DNA of 64,000 bases from Roseiarcus sp963807735 (GCA_963807735.1 CAWEDI010000042.1:62001-126000), one strand, 5' to 3'. Positions 18,551 through 29,766 are shown, counted from the first letter of the stretch. Program-made: numbers and translations. Notes: generated by a model not told the origin, from the letters alone.

Positions 18551-18686
18551 CCGCGTACACCGCGATCCGGTTGACCGAATTATTGCGGCGACTGCCTTTG
18601 ATCTCGGCATAAAGTTGGTTTCGGCCGATAACGCGTTCGATGATCTCGCAACCGTGACGCCATATTGGCCCGGTCGGCTCTGGTGA
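18546..18686 (+). pseudogene. C-terminal remnant of a PIN-domain (VapC-type) toxin
   Basis: A frame without a start codon encodes HRDPVDRIIAATAFDLG, then IKLVSADNAFDDL, and ends in PGRLW with stop at 18684. HRDPxDR and the L-V-S-A-D stretch are the conserved C-terminal part of PIN-domain ribonuclease toxins and carry two of their acidic residues. The roughly 80 N-terminal residues with the first catalytic Asp are gone; the piece begins at the antitoxin stop codon. It is non-functional. Confidence 0.85.
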
Positions 18687-18693
18687 GCCGCCC

Positions 18694-20514
18694 TCACTCC
18701 ATCGCCTCCAGCTCCCCGATCATCCGCTCGATCAGCGACAGTCCGATCGACCAGAACTTCGGATCGCGCGCGTCGAGCCCGAACGGCTTCAGCAGCTCGC
18801 CGTAGGGTTTGGACCCGCCCGCCGCGAGCAGCGCGAAATAGCGCTCGGCGAAGCCCTCGTGGGCGTTCTCGTAGACGCCGTAGAGCGAGTTCACCAGGCA
18901 GTCGCCGAACGCGTAGGCGTAGACATAAAACGGCGAGTGGATGAAATGGCCGATATAGGTCCAGAACGTCTCGTAGCCCGGCCCGAGATCGATCGCCGGG
19001 CCCAGGCTTTCGCTTTGCACGCTCATCCATAACGCCGAAATCTGCTCCGACGTCAGCTCGCCGTTGCGCCGTTCCGTGTGGATCAGCCGCTCGAACTTGT
19101 AGAACGCGATCTGCCGCACCACGGTGTTGAGCATGTCCTCGACCTTCGAGGCCAGCATCGCCTTGCGCTCGGCCGGGTCGGTCGCCGAGGCGAGCAGCGC
19201 GCGGAACGTCAGCATTTCGCCAAATACGCTCGCGGTCTCCGCGAGCGTCAGCGGCGTCGGCGCCATAAGGGCCCCGTTCGGGGCGGCCAGCACCTGATGC
19301 ACGCCATGGCCAAGCTCGTGGGCGAGCGTCATCACGTCGCGCGGCTTGCCGAGGTAATTGACCAGCACGTAGGGGTGCGCCGAGGGCGTCGTCGGATGGG
19401 CGAAGGCGCCGGGCGCCTTGCCGGGCCGCACCGGCGCGTCGATCCAGCCTTCATCGAAGAACCGCCTGGCGATGTCGGCCATGCGCGGCGAGAAACCGCC
19501 GTAGGCGCCGAGCACGGCGTCGCGCGCCTGGCCCCACGAGAACACTCGGTTCGAGGATTTCGGTAACGGTGCGTTGCGGTCCCAGTGGGCGAGCGTCTCC
19601 TTGCCAAACCAGCGCGCTTTCAAGGCGTAATAGCGGTGCGAAAGCCCCGGGAAGCTTTCCGTCACCGCCTGCACCAGCGCCTCGACCGTTTCGCGCTCGA
19701 CGCGGTTGGCGAGATGGCGGGAATCGGCGATGTCGGAGAACTTGCGCCAGCGGTCGGAAATCTCCTTATCCTTGGCGAGCGTGTTCATGATGAGCGTGAA
19801 CACGCGCAGGTTGGCGCCGAACGTCTTCGCCAGCGCCTCGGCCGCCGCCTTGCGCTTCGTCTCGTCCGGGTCGGACATGCGCGCCAGCGTCGGCTCCAGC
19901 GTTAGCGTCTCGCCGTCGATCTCGAACCGCAGCGAGGCGATCGTTTCGTCGAACAGCCAATTCCACGCGCCGACGCCGGTCACGGATTTTTCGAGGAAGA
20001 GCTGCTCGATGTCGTCGGCAAGCTGATGCGGCTTCTCCTTGCGAATGTCCTCCAGCCACGGGCGGTAATGGGCGAGCGGGCCGGTCGCCATTGCGCGTTC
20101 CAGCGCCTCGTCGTCGAGCCGGTTGATCTCCAGCTCGAAGAACAACAGGTCGCCCGCAATGTCGGTCACTTTTTCTTGCGCGTCGCCGTAGAACTTCGAG
20201 CGCGCCGGGTCGGTCGTGTTGCTCGCATAGGTCAGCGACGCGTAGGACATGATCCGGCCGAGCAGGTCCTGGAGCGCTTCGTAACCCTGGACGGCCCCAG
20301 CGAGCCCGTCCGCCGAGAGTTCGGCGAGACGTCCCTTATGCGTTGCCGCGAAGGCCTTCGCATCCTCGCTGGCGCGGGCGAGATCGGCGGCGAAAGCGGG
20401 CGAGTCCATGCCGGGATAGAGGTGGTCGAGCCGCCATTCCGGCAACGCCCCAAGATCGGACTCGGCCGAGGCGCGCTCGGCCAGCGCATGCAAGCGAGGG
20501 TTGCGGGCGACCAT
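18694..20514 (-). CDS. pepF: M3-family oligoendopeptidase F
   Basis: A 606-residue cytosolic zinc metallopeptidase that cuts short peptides. The zinc motif HELGHGVH is present, and the downstream Glu ligand is in the helix near LAETASVFGE. The N-terminal domain begins at LPEWRLDHLYPGMDSP, as in the alphaproteobacterial PepF/M3 group. The start at 20514 is chosen because homologs start about 25 residues before that segment; AAGGAG lies 12 bases upstream. A longer in-frame upstream part looks non-coding. Confidence 0.92.
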   Translation of the reverse strand: MVARNPRLHALAERASAESDLGALPEWRLDHLYPGMDSPAFAADLARASEDAKAFAATHKGRLAELSADGLAGAVQGYEALQDLLGRIMSYASLTYASNTTDPARSKFYGDAQEKVTDIAGDLLFFELEINRLDDEALERAMATGPLAHYRPWLEDIRKEKPHQLADDIEQLFLEKSVTGVGAWNWLFDETIASLRFEIDGETLTLEPTLARMSDPDETKRKAAAEALAKTFGANLRVFTLIMNTLAKDKEISDRWRKFSDIADSRHLANRVERETVEALVQAVTESFPGLSHRYYALKARWFGKETLAHWDRNAPLPKSSNRVFSWGQARDAVLGAYGGFSPRMADIARRFFDEGWIDAPVRPGKAPGAFAHPTTPSAHPYVLVNYLGKPRDVMTLAHELGHGVHQVLAAPNGALMAPTPLTLAETASVFGEMLTFRALLASATDPAERKAMLASKVEDMLNTVVRQIAFYKFERLIHTERRNGELTSEQISALWMSVQSESLGPAIDLGPGYETFWTYIGHFIHSPFYVYAYAFGDCLVNSLYGVYENAHEGFAERYFALLAAGGSKPYGELLKPFGLDARDPKFWSIGLSLIERMIGELEAME

Positions 20515-20696
20515 GGGCGAATCAGGCTCCTTACGGGCGCGAACGGCGCCGCCGTCCTCCCACTTGGCGGCTTGGCGCGCCCCGCGCAAGCCCTGCGGCG
20601 CCGGCCGCAGCGGCGGCCATTAACATGACCTTTACCCTGGCGCCCGACTCTGGGGCGAAGCGGCGCGCCCAATAGCCGCGACGCGTTGGAAGCTAC

Positions 20697-22183
<1,487 letters not shown>

Positions 22184-22199
22184 GCTTAAGATCCCAAAG

Positions 22200-22227
22200 G
22201 GAGGCGGCGCTTTACAAAGCGCCCTCC
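22200..22227 (+). terminator. Possible terminator after the sigma-54 regulator
   Basis: The arms GGCGCTT (22206-22212) and AAGCGCC (22217-22223) pair around loop TACA, with partial outer pairing of GGAG and CTCC. The T run after the stem is weak (GAATTGTCT), so termination is only moderately supported. Confidence 0.4.
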
Positions 22228-22271
22228 GAATTGTCTATTGCGCGGCGGCGCGTTAACGCGCGAGTGGGGCG

Positions 22272-24194
22272 ATGTCGATCTCTGGCGTGAGGCACGGGGC
22301 GGGTTGGGCGGCGCTGGGGCTCCTATTGGCCATCGGTCCGTTCGCGCGCGCCGACGAGCCGGCGACGCGGGTGACGCCGCTCGACCTCGCGCCGCAATCG
22401 CTGAAGCCGCCGCCGGCCGATGTCGATCCCTCGCCGACGGGCGCCGTCGGACCGCGCAATCCGCCGCCTGCGGTCTCGCGGCTCGACCTGTCGCCGCCGC
22501 CTGGATTGGCGCCGGACCTGCCGCCCGAGGCGCCGGCGCCCGCGTTCACGCCGCCGTCGATCGCCCGCGTCGTTGACCTGCCGGCGAGCGACAACACCCT
22601 GCCCCCGGCGCCTGCGCCCAGCGTCGCGCCGACGCCCACTCCGACGCCGGCCGCGCCCGCGCAAGCCGCGCCGGTGGAATCGCCGGCCGCCGCGGCGCCG
22701 GCTGACGTCGTCGCGGCGGAACTCCAAAAGGCGCTCGACGGCTTCGTCGCCGCGAAGCCGGTCGGCCGCCCGATCGGCGCCGGCGATTGGGACGCGGCGC
22801 GCCATGCGATCGCCGCCGTCTACGCCGAGCGCGCTTTCGCGCCGTTGTGGATCGAGGGCGACGGTTTCGGCGCCCGCGCCCGCGCGGCGCTGACGCGGAT
22901 CGCCCGCGCCGACGAGGACGGCCTCAATCTCGCCGCGACCCCGGCCCCGGCCGGCGACCTCGCGGCGGCGACCCCGGAAGCCAAGGCGCAGGCGGACATC
23001 GCGCTATCGACGGCGGTCGTCGCCTATGCTTTGCAGGCGAGCGGCGCGCGTCTGTCGCCGCGCAATCTCGCTAAGGACGTTACGGCGAAGCCGGAAGTCG
23101 CCGATCCCGGTTTCGCGCTGAAAAGCGTCGCCGCCGCCGAGGACCCCGACGCCGCGCTCGCCGCTTTCAACCCGCCGCAACGCGACTACCGCGCGTTGCG
23201 CGACGTGCTGGCGACCCTGCCGGCGCCGAATGCGGTCGCGCGGCTCGCCGCCGGCCCGGTGCTGCGGCTCGGCATGTCCGATCCGCGCGTGCCTCTGATT
23301 CGCGCCCGCTTTGGGCTTGGCGCGTCGGCCGATCCCTCCGTCAGCGAGGTTTACGACGTCCGTGTCGCGAGCGCGGTCGCGGCCTTCCAGCGCGTCCACG
23401 GTCTGCCGCCGAACGGCGCGCTCAACGCCGCGACCGCCTCGGCGATCGATAGCGGCGGCGGGAGCGGCGATACCGCCCGCGAGCGGCTGCTGCTCGCGAA
23501 TATGGAGATGTGGCGCTGGGAGCCGCGCGACATGGGCGAGACCCGCGTCGAGGTCAACGTGCCCGACTTCTCGCTCAAACTGATGAAGGACGACAACGTT
23601 GTATTCCGCACGCGCGTGATCGTCGGCAAGCCGGACACCCCGACGCCAATATTCTCAAACGCCATCAAGTATATGCTGTTCAACCCGGTGTGGCGGGTGC
23701 CGGATTCGATCATCAAGAAGGAAATGGCGCCGCGCGCCGCCTCCGACCCCGACTATTTCGCCCGCCACGGCTACAAGGTCAGCTATGTCGGCGACAAGCT
23801 CGTGGTCGAACAGCCGCCGGGCGAAGCCAACGCGCTTGGCCGCATGCTGTTCCTGTTTCCCAACGAACACGCGGTCTATCTGCACGACACGCCGAGCCGG
23901 TCGCTGTTCTCCGCCTCGTTCCGCGCGCTGAGCCACGGCTGCGTGCGCGTCGAGAACCCCGCGCAACTCGCCGAAATCCTGATGGGCGGCGCCGGACGCG
24001 GCTGGACCGAGGCCAAGGTGCGCTCGCTGCTCGGCGACAAGGAGCGTTATTTCTCGCTGCCGACGCCGGCGCCCGTGCATCTCGAATATTTCACGGCGTT
24101 CGTCGACGAAAACGGGACTTTGCGCGAGCGCAGCGACGTCTATGGATTGACTGGAAAAGTCGTCTCGGCGCTGGCGAATTTGCGTCGAGATTGA
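22272..24194 (+). CDS. Periplasmic L,D-transpeptidase (YcbB/LdtD-like)
   Basis: A 640-residue exported peptidoglycan enzyme. It has an N-terminal signal peptide (GWAALGLLLAIGPFARA), a long Pro/Ala-rich region to about residue 150, a helical scaffold domain, a peptidoglycan-binding repeat (SAVAAFQRVHGLPPNGALNA) and a YkuD catalytic domain with SHGCVRVENP (the Cys is the nucleophile). Such enzymes make 3-3 cross-links, which are abundant in polar-growing Hyphomicrobiales. It is followed closely by a DUF882 peptidase. Length and domain order match the YcbB branch. Confidence 0.92.
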   Translation: MSISGVRHGAGWAALGLLLAIGPFARADEPATRVTPLDLAPQSLKPPPADVDPSPTGAVGPRNPPPAVSRLDLSPPPGLAPDLPPEAPAPAFTPPSIARVVDLPASDNTLPPAPAPSVAPTPTPTPAAPAQAAPVESPAAAAPADVVAAELQKALDGFVAAKPVGRPIGAGDWDAARHAIAAVYAERAFAPLWIEGDGFGARARAALTRIARADEDGLNLAATPAPAGDLAAATPEAKAQADIALSTAVVAYALQASGARLSPRNLAKDVTAKPEVADPGFALKSVAAAEDPDAALAAFNPPQRDYRALRDVLATLPAPNAVARLAAGPVLRLGMSDPRVPLIRARFGLGASADPSVSEVYDVRVASAVAAFQRVHGLPPNGALNAATASAIDSGGGSGDTARERLLLANMEMWRWEPRDMGETRVEVNVPDFSLKLMKDDNVVFRTRVIVGKPDTPTPIFSNAIKYMLFNPVWRVPDSIIKKEMAPRAASDPDYFARHGYKVSYVGDKLVVEQPPGEANALGRMLFLFPNEHAVYLHDTPSRSLFSASFRALSHGCVRVENPAQLAEILMGGAGRGWTEAKVRSLLGDKERYFSLPTPAPVHLEYFTAFVDENGTLRERSDVYGLTGKVVSALANLRRD

Positions 24195-24318
24195 ATTGGG
24201 GGCGGCGTAGACCTATAGAGACGGCGGGGAATTCTCCCTCCTCGTTGTGTGTCTTAACGGAAACCGGGTCGCCGCGGCGTGTGCGTGGCGTCGCCCGGCG
24301 CGGCAGGAAGGGATCGGT

Positions 24319-25848
24319 TTGTCGGCGGTCGCAAAAAGCGGCGCTCCTTGGCGGGGCTGGCGGCGCAAGCTCGCCGGATTCGGCGGCGTGGCGGCCTATG
24401 TCTTTCTTCACGCGCCGTCGAGCACCGAGCCGGCGATCGCCAACGGCGACACCCGCACGCTGACCTTCGTCAGCCACCACACCAACGAATCCGCCTCCTT
24501 CACCTTTCGCGCCAACGGCTATTACGACGAAGCTGAGCTCGAAAAGCTCAATTGGTTCATGCGCGACTGGCGCACCAATGAGCAGGTCAAGATGGACCCG
24601 CGGCTGTTCGACATCCTTTGGGACGTCTACCGCCAATCCGGCTCCAGCCAGCCGATCGACGTGCTCTCGGCCTATCGCTCGCCGCAGACCAACGCGATGT
24701 TGCGCCGGCGCTCGCGGCAGGTCGCCGAGCATTCGCAGCATATGCAGGGCAAGGCGATCGATGCGCATTTCATCGACGTCGGGCCGGGTCCGATCCGCGA
24801 CATCGCGATGCGGATGCAGGAAGGCGGCGTCGGCTTCTATCCCATCGGCGCGACGCCGTGGGTCCATGTCGATTCCGGCACGGTGCGCTATTGGCCGCGC
24901 ATGAGCCGCAGCGCACTCGCGCGCCTGTTCCCCGATGGCAAGACCGTGTTCATCCCCGCTGACGGTCAGCCGATGGAGGGTTACGCGGAAGCCAAGGCGA
25001 TGATTGAGTCGCGCGGCGGCGAAGTGCAGACGGCGAGTTCCTCCGGCGGTCTGTTCAGCTGGCTGTTTGGCGGTCCGCGCGGCGGCGGCGCGGACGATGA
25101 CGAGGAATCCGGCGGCGCCAGCGTGATCGCCAGCGGTCGCGGCGGCGCGTTCGCCATGTCGGGAGGCCGGGGCGGGGCTGGTCCCGCGCTCGTCGCGGCG
25201 GCGGCGCCGGCGCCTGCCGCGCCAGTCGCCAAGGTCGCGGCCGCCCCGCCGCCCGCGCCCGAGCCGGCGCCTCCGCCGCCACCGCCGCCGGTGGCCACGC
25301 CCGAGGAAGGCGCCGTTCTCGCGGAGGCCACCGACGCCAGCGCGCCGGTCGAAGACACGGATTTCGTCGCGCCGCTGCCGCCGCGCAAACCCGCCGCGCT
25401 GCTGGCCGATCTCGACTTGATGGCGCCGGTTCCGCCGCGGCGGCCGGCCGAGCTCTCGCTTCCGCCCAGCAGCGGCGACGCCTCGTCCGGCGATCTGATC
25501 GCCACGCTCATCGAGCGCAACGCGCTGCCGAAAGTCATCACCAAGGGCGTGCATGGCGCGCCGAGCTCTGCGCTCGCGCTCGCCGATCCAAAAGCCTCGA
25601 CCGGCGGCGATTCCGACGCGCTGGCGCGCGCCTCGGCGCTCGCGCCGCCGCCAATGCCGCCGCCGCGGCCGCGTCTCGATGGCGGGGGCGTGACCACGGC
25701 CGAGAAATCCGCGCCGCTGCCGCCGCCGCGACCGGCCAAGACCCCGCGTCCCTCGGCCGCCAACCCGTTTGGATCGCTGGTGGTCGACGCCTTCAATCCG
25801 CCGGCCGCCGACAAGTCTCTCTTCGAGCTGCGCGGCAGCGCGCCCTGA
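24319..25848 (+). CDS. DUF882 (YcbK-like, M15-type) exported protein
   Basis: About 509 residues. The N-terminus (WRRKLAGFGGVAAYVFLHAP) is signal-like, with a twin Arg that recalls Tat substrates. The DUF882 domain follows, with SAYRSPQTNAMLRR, SQHMQGKAIDAHF and WVHVDSG giving the His/Asp zinc ligands of M15-type peptidases. The second half is a Pro-rich low-complexity tail with PPRKP/PPRRP repeats. A TTG start at 24319 with GGAAGGG upstream is preferred. A GTG at 24247 gives 24 more residues but no ribosome site. It probably acts on peptidoglycan, in line with the preceding L,D-transpeptidase. Confidence 0.85.
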   Translation: MSAVAKSGAPWRGWRRKLAGFGGVAAYVFLHAPSSTEPAIANGDTRTLTFVSHHTNESASFTFRANGYYDEAELEKLNWFMRDWRTNEQVKMDPRLFDILWDVYRQSGSSQPIDVLSAYRSPQTNAMLRRRSRQVAEHSQHMQGKAIDAHFIDVGPGPIRDIAMRMQEGGVGFYPIGATPWVHVDSGTVRYWPRMSRSALARLFPDGKTVFIPADGQPMEGYAEAKAMIESRGGEVQTASSSGGLFSWLFGGPRGGGADDDEESGGASVIASGRGGAFAMSGGRGGAGPALVAAAAPAPAAPVAKVAAAPPPAPEPAPPPPPPPVATPEEGAVLAEATDASAPVEDTDFVAPLPPRKPAALLADLDLMAPVPPRRPAELSLPPSSGDASSGDLIATLIERNALPKVITKGVHGAPSSALALADPKASTGGDSDALARASALAPPPMPPPRPRLDGGGVTTAEKSAPLPPPRPAKTPRPSAANPFGSLVVDAFNPPAADKSLFELRGSAP

Positions 25849-25996
25849 CTCCCGCCCCTGCGCGGTTGCGGTCCCGCTTGCGGAGCGGAAGCGAACCTCG
25901 TTGACGCAACTCGCCATGCAATCGTGAAGCTAATATTTTGAGTTGCGATAGATTTACCCGGAGTTGCCAGCCTGTGTGTTTCCGCATTCGCCGCTA

Positions 25997-26285
25997 GATT
26001 CCGCCGCAGTAGAAAGAATGCAGTTTCCGCTGCGTGTAAAAAGACGTCACCTCATCATCGCCACAACTGGGATGACGCAGCGTAGACGCGGGGAATCCTT
26101 CGGATTCTGGTTAACAATCGGGCCGAAAGCGCTTGTATTTGAAAAAAAGTTTCGTATACAAATCCCTAATGCTCGCGGCTAACCTTTCGTCGACAGGCCA
26201 GCAAATGGCCGCCAACGAAGCGTTAGTTGTAACAAATTCGAATCGTTCATTACTTTCGGCTGTCCCGCCGCCCCGCTTTTGACTC
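25997..26285. promoter_or_regulatory. Cluster of five GANTC sites upstream of the giant coiled-coil gene
   Basis: In the 488-base gene-free stretch 25849-26336 there are GANTC sites at 25997, 26093, 26103, 26240 and 26281. Those at 26093 and 26103 form a palindrome, GAATCC TTC GGATTC. The density is several times what base composition predicts. With gcrA in the window, cell-cycle control by CcrM methylation is plausible but inferred. The rest of the stretch is AT-richer than its surroundings and holds no ORF I believe in. Confidence 0.4.
26133..26161 (+). promoter_or_regulatory. Candidate promoter or operator
   Basis: TTGTAT (26133-26138) and TATACA (26155-26160) are separated by 16 bases. 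They read as weak -35 and -10 boxes. The same bases form an inverted repeat (TTGTAT...ATACAA), so this might be an operator instead. The evidence is modest. Confidence 0.3.
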
Positions 26286-26336
26286 GTTGAGGCGTCCTCA
26301 TGCGTCGATCGGGAGTGGACTAGGAGGTTGTCCGAC

Positions 26337-29300
26337 GTGGCGCTGACTGACCTGAATGCTGACAATGCCCGCGCCCGCAAGCTCGACGGCCCGCTTGCCG
26401 TCGCGGCGGCGAGCCGCGCCAGCTTTGGCTTCGGCCGTCGCATGTCCACCCCCGCTGTCGTTGCGGCGATTTGCGCCGCGCTCGCCGTCGCGAGCCTTTT
26501 GGCGTTCGCCGCGCTGCCGAGCCGCCGCTTCGTGCTGCTCGCCGCGTTCGTGGCCTCCGGCCTCGTCGCGTCGGTGATCCTGGCGGCGGAGCGACTCGGT
26601 CTGACGGCGTTCGGCGCGCACGAGCAAGAGCACGACCGCGAGCCGCCGCCGCGCGCGCAAGAGCGCGCCCAAGACGAGGTTCGTCCGCCCGCACCGGTTC
26701 CGGCCGCCCCGTCCGAAGACCTGCGCATCCACTATCGCGACCTCAACGCTTCGCTCGCGGCGTTCGCAGACGATACGCTGGCGCAACACCCGATGCGGCT
26801 CGCCTCGGTGCTGGAGATCGTGACGCGCAGCATCGGCGCGCAGACCCAGACCTTCGCCGACCGGCTCGCCAGCGAGCAAGGCAAGCTGACCGAAGCGCTC
26901 GATCTCTACGGCCAGTCGATCGTCGCCCGGCTGAACCAGGCGAGCGTCGCGCTGGCGCGCGAGTTCCGAGACAGCAGCGAGGACCTGTACAAGCGCGTCG
27001 CCGACGCCGGCGAAGCGGCGGTCGTCGCCGTCGCCCGCCAGGGCGAGGCGACCTCCACCGCGCTCGGCAAATCCGCCGACGAGGTCGAACGCCGGTTGGC
27101 GGAGCGGACGCGTGACATCCTGTCGCGACTGGAGGGGCTCAGCGCCGCGGCGACCGACGCGGTCGGCGGCCAGAGCGAGGCCCTGGCTCGCCGCGCCGAG
27201 GAGTCGGCGGCCGCGATGGAGACCCGGCTCCGGGACGTTGGGCTCTCGATCGACCGGCTCGTCGAGGGCGCGTTGGCGCGGTTCGAGACGACGATCGGAC
27301 GCCGCAACGACGCCCTCGCCGCGCAGCTCACTAGCGCCGATCAGGAGCTTGACCGGCAGTGGACCCTGCGTCGCGACGGGCTCGCCGCCGCCTTCGCCAC
27401 CGCGGCGGGCGAGGCCAGCGTCGAGGTCGCCAAGGCGGCGGCCGCCGCCGCGGACACGGCGCAGCGCGCCTTCGCCGAAAGCGCGCGCACTTCGCTCGCC
27501 CCTTGGATCACGCTCACCGAAGGCGCGACGCAGCGCCTCGACGGCGCCGCCCAGGCGGCGGCGGCTGTCGCATCGCGGAGCGAGAGCGCGATCGTCGATC
27601 GGCTCGCTGCGTTCGAGCGCGAGGTAGGCGGCCGCACCGAGGCGCTCGCGGAGCGGCTGGCGTCGCAGACGATCGGGATGCGCGAGGCGCTCGACGGCGC
27701 CGAGACGACCCTGGCGCAGCGCGGCGTCAGTCTGGTCGCGTCGATCCATGCCGCGTCGCAGGACATGGATTCCGCCGTCGCCAATCGCCTCACCGAAGTC
27801 GACCTGCAAATGGGCGCCTGGCGCGACGCCTGGGACGGCTCGCTGCAAGCGCACGCGCGCGCCCTCGACCAGCGCGTGCAGACCGACGTCGCGGCTCTCG
27901 ACGGGATCGCCGAACGCCATCGCGCCGCCATCGCCGGATCGCTCGACAACCACAGCGCCGCGTTGCGCGACGGCGTCGCCGCGGCGCTGGCGGATTTGCA
28001 AACCCAGAGCGCCGCCAAGGATCAGGAAATGGTGGCGCGGACCGCCGCGACGGTGCGCGGCCTCGTCGACGGGCTGCTGAGCGACATCGGCCGTCAAACC
28101 GAAACGCTGGCCTCGCGCGGCGATACGCTGCGCGGGCAGATCGTCGCGCGCCAGAGCGAATTGATCGAGGCGATCGAGCGTGGCGTCGCGCGCACCGAGA
28201 AGCGGTTCGGCAGCGCCCTGACGACGACCAGCGAAGCGCTGTCCGCGCTCGCCGCCCGCATCGACGCCAGCCTCGAACAGCGCGGCCAGTCGATCGCGCG
28301 GACGCTCGAACAGGCCACCCACGGCCTTTTGCAGACCATGAACGAGGGCGCGCGCAAAACCCAGGCGGCGATCGAGCGCAGCACCGGCGACGCCACTCAG
28401 GCGCTCGACGCCAGCGGGCATGCGCTGGTCGGGGCGATCGCCGAGACGATCCGCGAGGGTTCGGAGACGCTCACAGCCGGATTTGAAGGGCGGCGCGACG
28501 CGCTGGCCGCCACTGTCGCCGACGCCGGCCGGACGTTGGAGCGCGCGACGGCGACGCTCGTCGATTCGATCGCCAGCGCTGCGATGGAGGCCGATCGCTT
28601 GCTCGGCGAGCGCCGGCGCAATTCGACGCAGGCGTTCGAGACCGATTCCCTCGCAGCGGCGCGCACGATCGACGCCGGACGCGATCGTTTGGTCGCCGCC
28701 CTGGCCGGCGCGGCCGAAGCGGCGACGGAGGCGCTGCGCCGCCGCGGCCTCGACACGCGGCAGGCGCTCGACGACGAAACGCGTCAGGCGACCGAGCGGC
28801 TAGAGGCGAGCCGAGCCGCGCTCGCCGGCGCCGCCGCGCGCGCCGCCGAAGGCTTCGCCGCCCAGTTCGCCACGCAGCAGAGCGAATTGTCGCTCACGCT
28901 GGCGAACGGCGCGCAACGCATTCAGCAGGAATACGCAGCGCCGCTGACCGAGACGCTGCGCCGGGTCGAGGCCGAGGGCGCGGCGTTGAGCGCGGCGACG
29001 CGCACCTTGTCGGAGTCGCTCGTCGTCGCGTCGGCGGCGCAACGCGAATCCTTGCAGGAGACCTTTTCCCGCGAGGCCGAGGCGCTTGCGGCGACGGTGG
29101 CGCGCAACGCCGAAGCGTTCCGGCGCGATTTCGAGGCGGTGCTCGCCGGCGCCGACGACGCGTTCCTGGCGCGCGGCGTCGACGTCGCGCGCGAGCTCGC
29201 CGATCGCATCAACGCATTGAAGACGCTGCTGGAAGGCGAGGGGCGGACGTTCCTGGAGGCGTTCGCGAAGCGCGGCGATGAAATGTCGCAGCAGGTCGAG

Positions 29301-29630
29301 ACGGTCAGCTTGCGCGCGGTCGGGGACTTCGAGCGCAAGGCGAACGCGCTCATCGGCTTGCTGACGCGGCGCGGCGACGATCTGCTGTCGGCGATGGCGG
29401 CGGCGTCCTCGGAATCCGCGCGCCGGGTGGCCCACCTCACCGGCGAATTGGACGCCAGCACGGACAAAGCCGCCGGTTCGCTGCGCGAGATGGAGCGCAA
29501 GGCCGGCCTGACCCTGGCGCTGCTCGAATCGCGCGGCGCCGGCTTGCGCTCGGAAGCGCGCAAGGCCGAGAGCCTTGACACAGACCCGCCCGGGCTGGCG
29601 CGCTACGCCAACTCGACGGAGGGCGGCTGA
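26337..29630 (+). CDS. Giant coiled-coil membrane protein, growth-pole-ring (GPR/RgsE)-like
   Basis: A 1097-residue protein. Two adjacent membrane helices (about residues 40-60 and 64-83) are followed by about 1000 residues of Ala/Arg/Glu/Asp-rich helix, with apolipoprotein-like repeating patterns such as RLxxxxxAL and RxDxLAAxxA and almost no Pro or Cys. The layout matches the very large apolipoprotein-like GPR of Agrobacterium and RgsE of Sinorhizobium, which form a ring at the growing pole; this protein is about half their length. The homology is inferred from architecture. The start is GTG at 26337, with AGGAGG nine bases upstream; a TTG at 26328 sits too close to it. GANTC sites lie upstream. 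Confidence 0.8.
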   Translation: MALTDLNADNARARKLDGPLAVAAASRASFGFGRRMSTPAVVAAICAALAVASLLAFAALPSRRFVLLAAFVASGLVASVILAAERLGLTAFGAHEQEHDREPPPRAQERAQDEVRPPAPVPAAPSEDLRIHYRDLNASLAAFADDTLAQHPMRLASVLEIVTRSIGAQTQTFADRLASEQGKLTEALDLYGQSIVARLNQASVALAREFRDSSEDLYKRVADAGEAAVVAVARQGEATSTALGKSADEVERRLAERTRDILSRLEGLSAAATDAVGGQSEALARRAEESAAAMETRLRDVGLSIDRLVEGALARFETTIGRRNDALAAQLTSADQELDRQWTLRRDGLAAAFATAAGEASVEVAKAAAAAADTAQRAFAESARTSLAPWITLTEGATQRLDGAAQAAAAVASRSESAIVDRLAAFEREVGGRTEALAERLASQTIGMREALDGAETTLAQRGVSLVASIHAASQDMDSAVANRLTEVDLQMGAWRDAWDGSLQAHARALDQRVQTDVAALDGIAERHRAAIAGSLDNHSAALRDGVAAALADLQTQSAAKDQEMVARTAATVRGLVDGLLSDIGRQTETLASRGDTLRGQIVARQSELIEAIERGVARTEKRFGSALTTTSEALSALAARIDASLEQRGQSIARTLEQATHGLLQTMNEGARKTQAAIERSTGDATQALDASGHALVGAIAETIREGSETLTAGFEGRRDALAATVADAGRTLERATATLVDSIASAAMEADRLLGERRRNSTQAFETDSLAAARTIDAGRDRLVAALAGAAEAATEALRRRGLDTRQALDDETRQATERLEASRAALAGAAARAAEGFAAQFATQQSELSLTLANGAQRIQQEYAAPLTETLRRVEAEGAALSAATRTLSESLVVASAAQRESLQETFSREAEALAATVARNAEAFRRDFEAVLAGADDAFLARGVDVARELADRINALKTLLEGEGRTFLEAFAKRGDEMSQQVETVSLRAVGDFERKANALIGLLTRRGDDLLSAMAAASSESARRVAHLTGELDASTDKAAGSLREMERKAGLTLALLESRGAGLRSEARKAESLDTDPPGLARYANSTEGG

Positions 29631-29652
29631 CCCATGCGCCAGCGCCCCGCCA

Positions 29653-29748
29653 GATTCTGCTTGACGCCCGACATGGGATGTCTTTCAACAGAATCCATTA
29701 GTGTGAACGACGCGGCGTTCGCCGGTTTTCCTCTCGGTCTGGCGACTC
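29653..29748. promoter_or_regulatory. Three GANTC sites upstream of the P-loop ATPase gene
   Basis: GATTC at 29653, GAATC at 29691 and GACTC at 29744 lie in the 335-base gap between the giant coiled-coil gene and the ATPase. A terminator follows at 29767-29788. The rest of the gap, up to the ribosome site at 29954, has no clear feature. Confidence 0.3.
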
Positions 29749-29766
29749 TCGCGCAGACTTCGCACG

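Noticed and set aside
24091..25917. 608-codon minus-strand frame over the transpeptidase end and DUF882 gene
   Set aside because: Shadow of a real gene with recognised domains; Arg-rich low-complexity translation.
26298..28421. 707-codon open frame antisense to the giant coiled-coil gene
   Set aside because: High GC creates long open antisense frames; its composition is unlike a protein and the sense frame has clear membrane and coiled-coil features plus a ribosome site.
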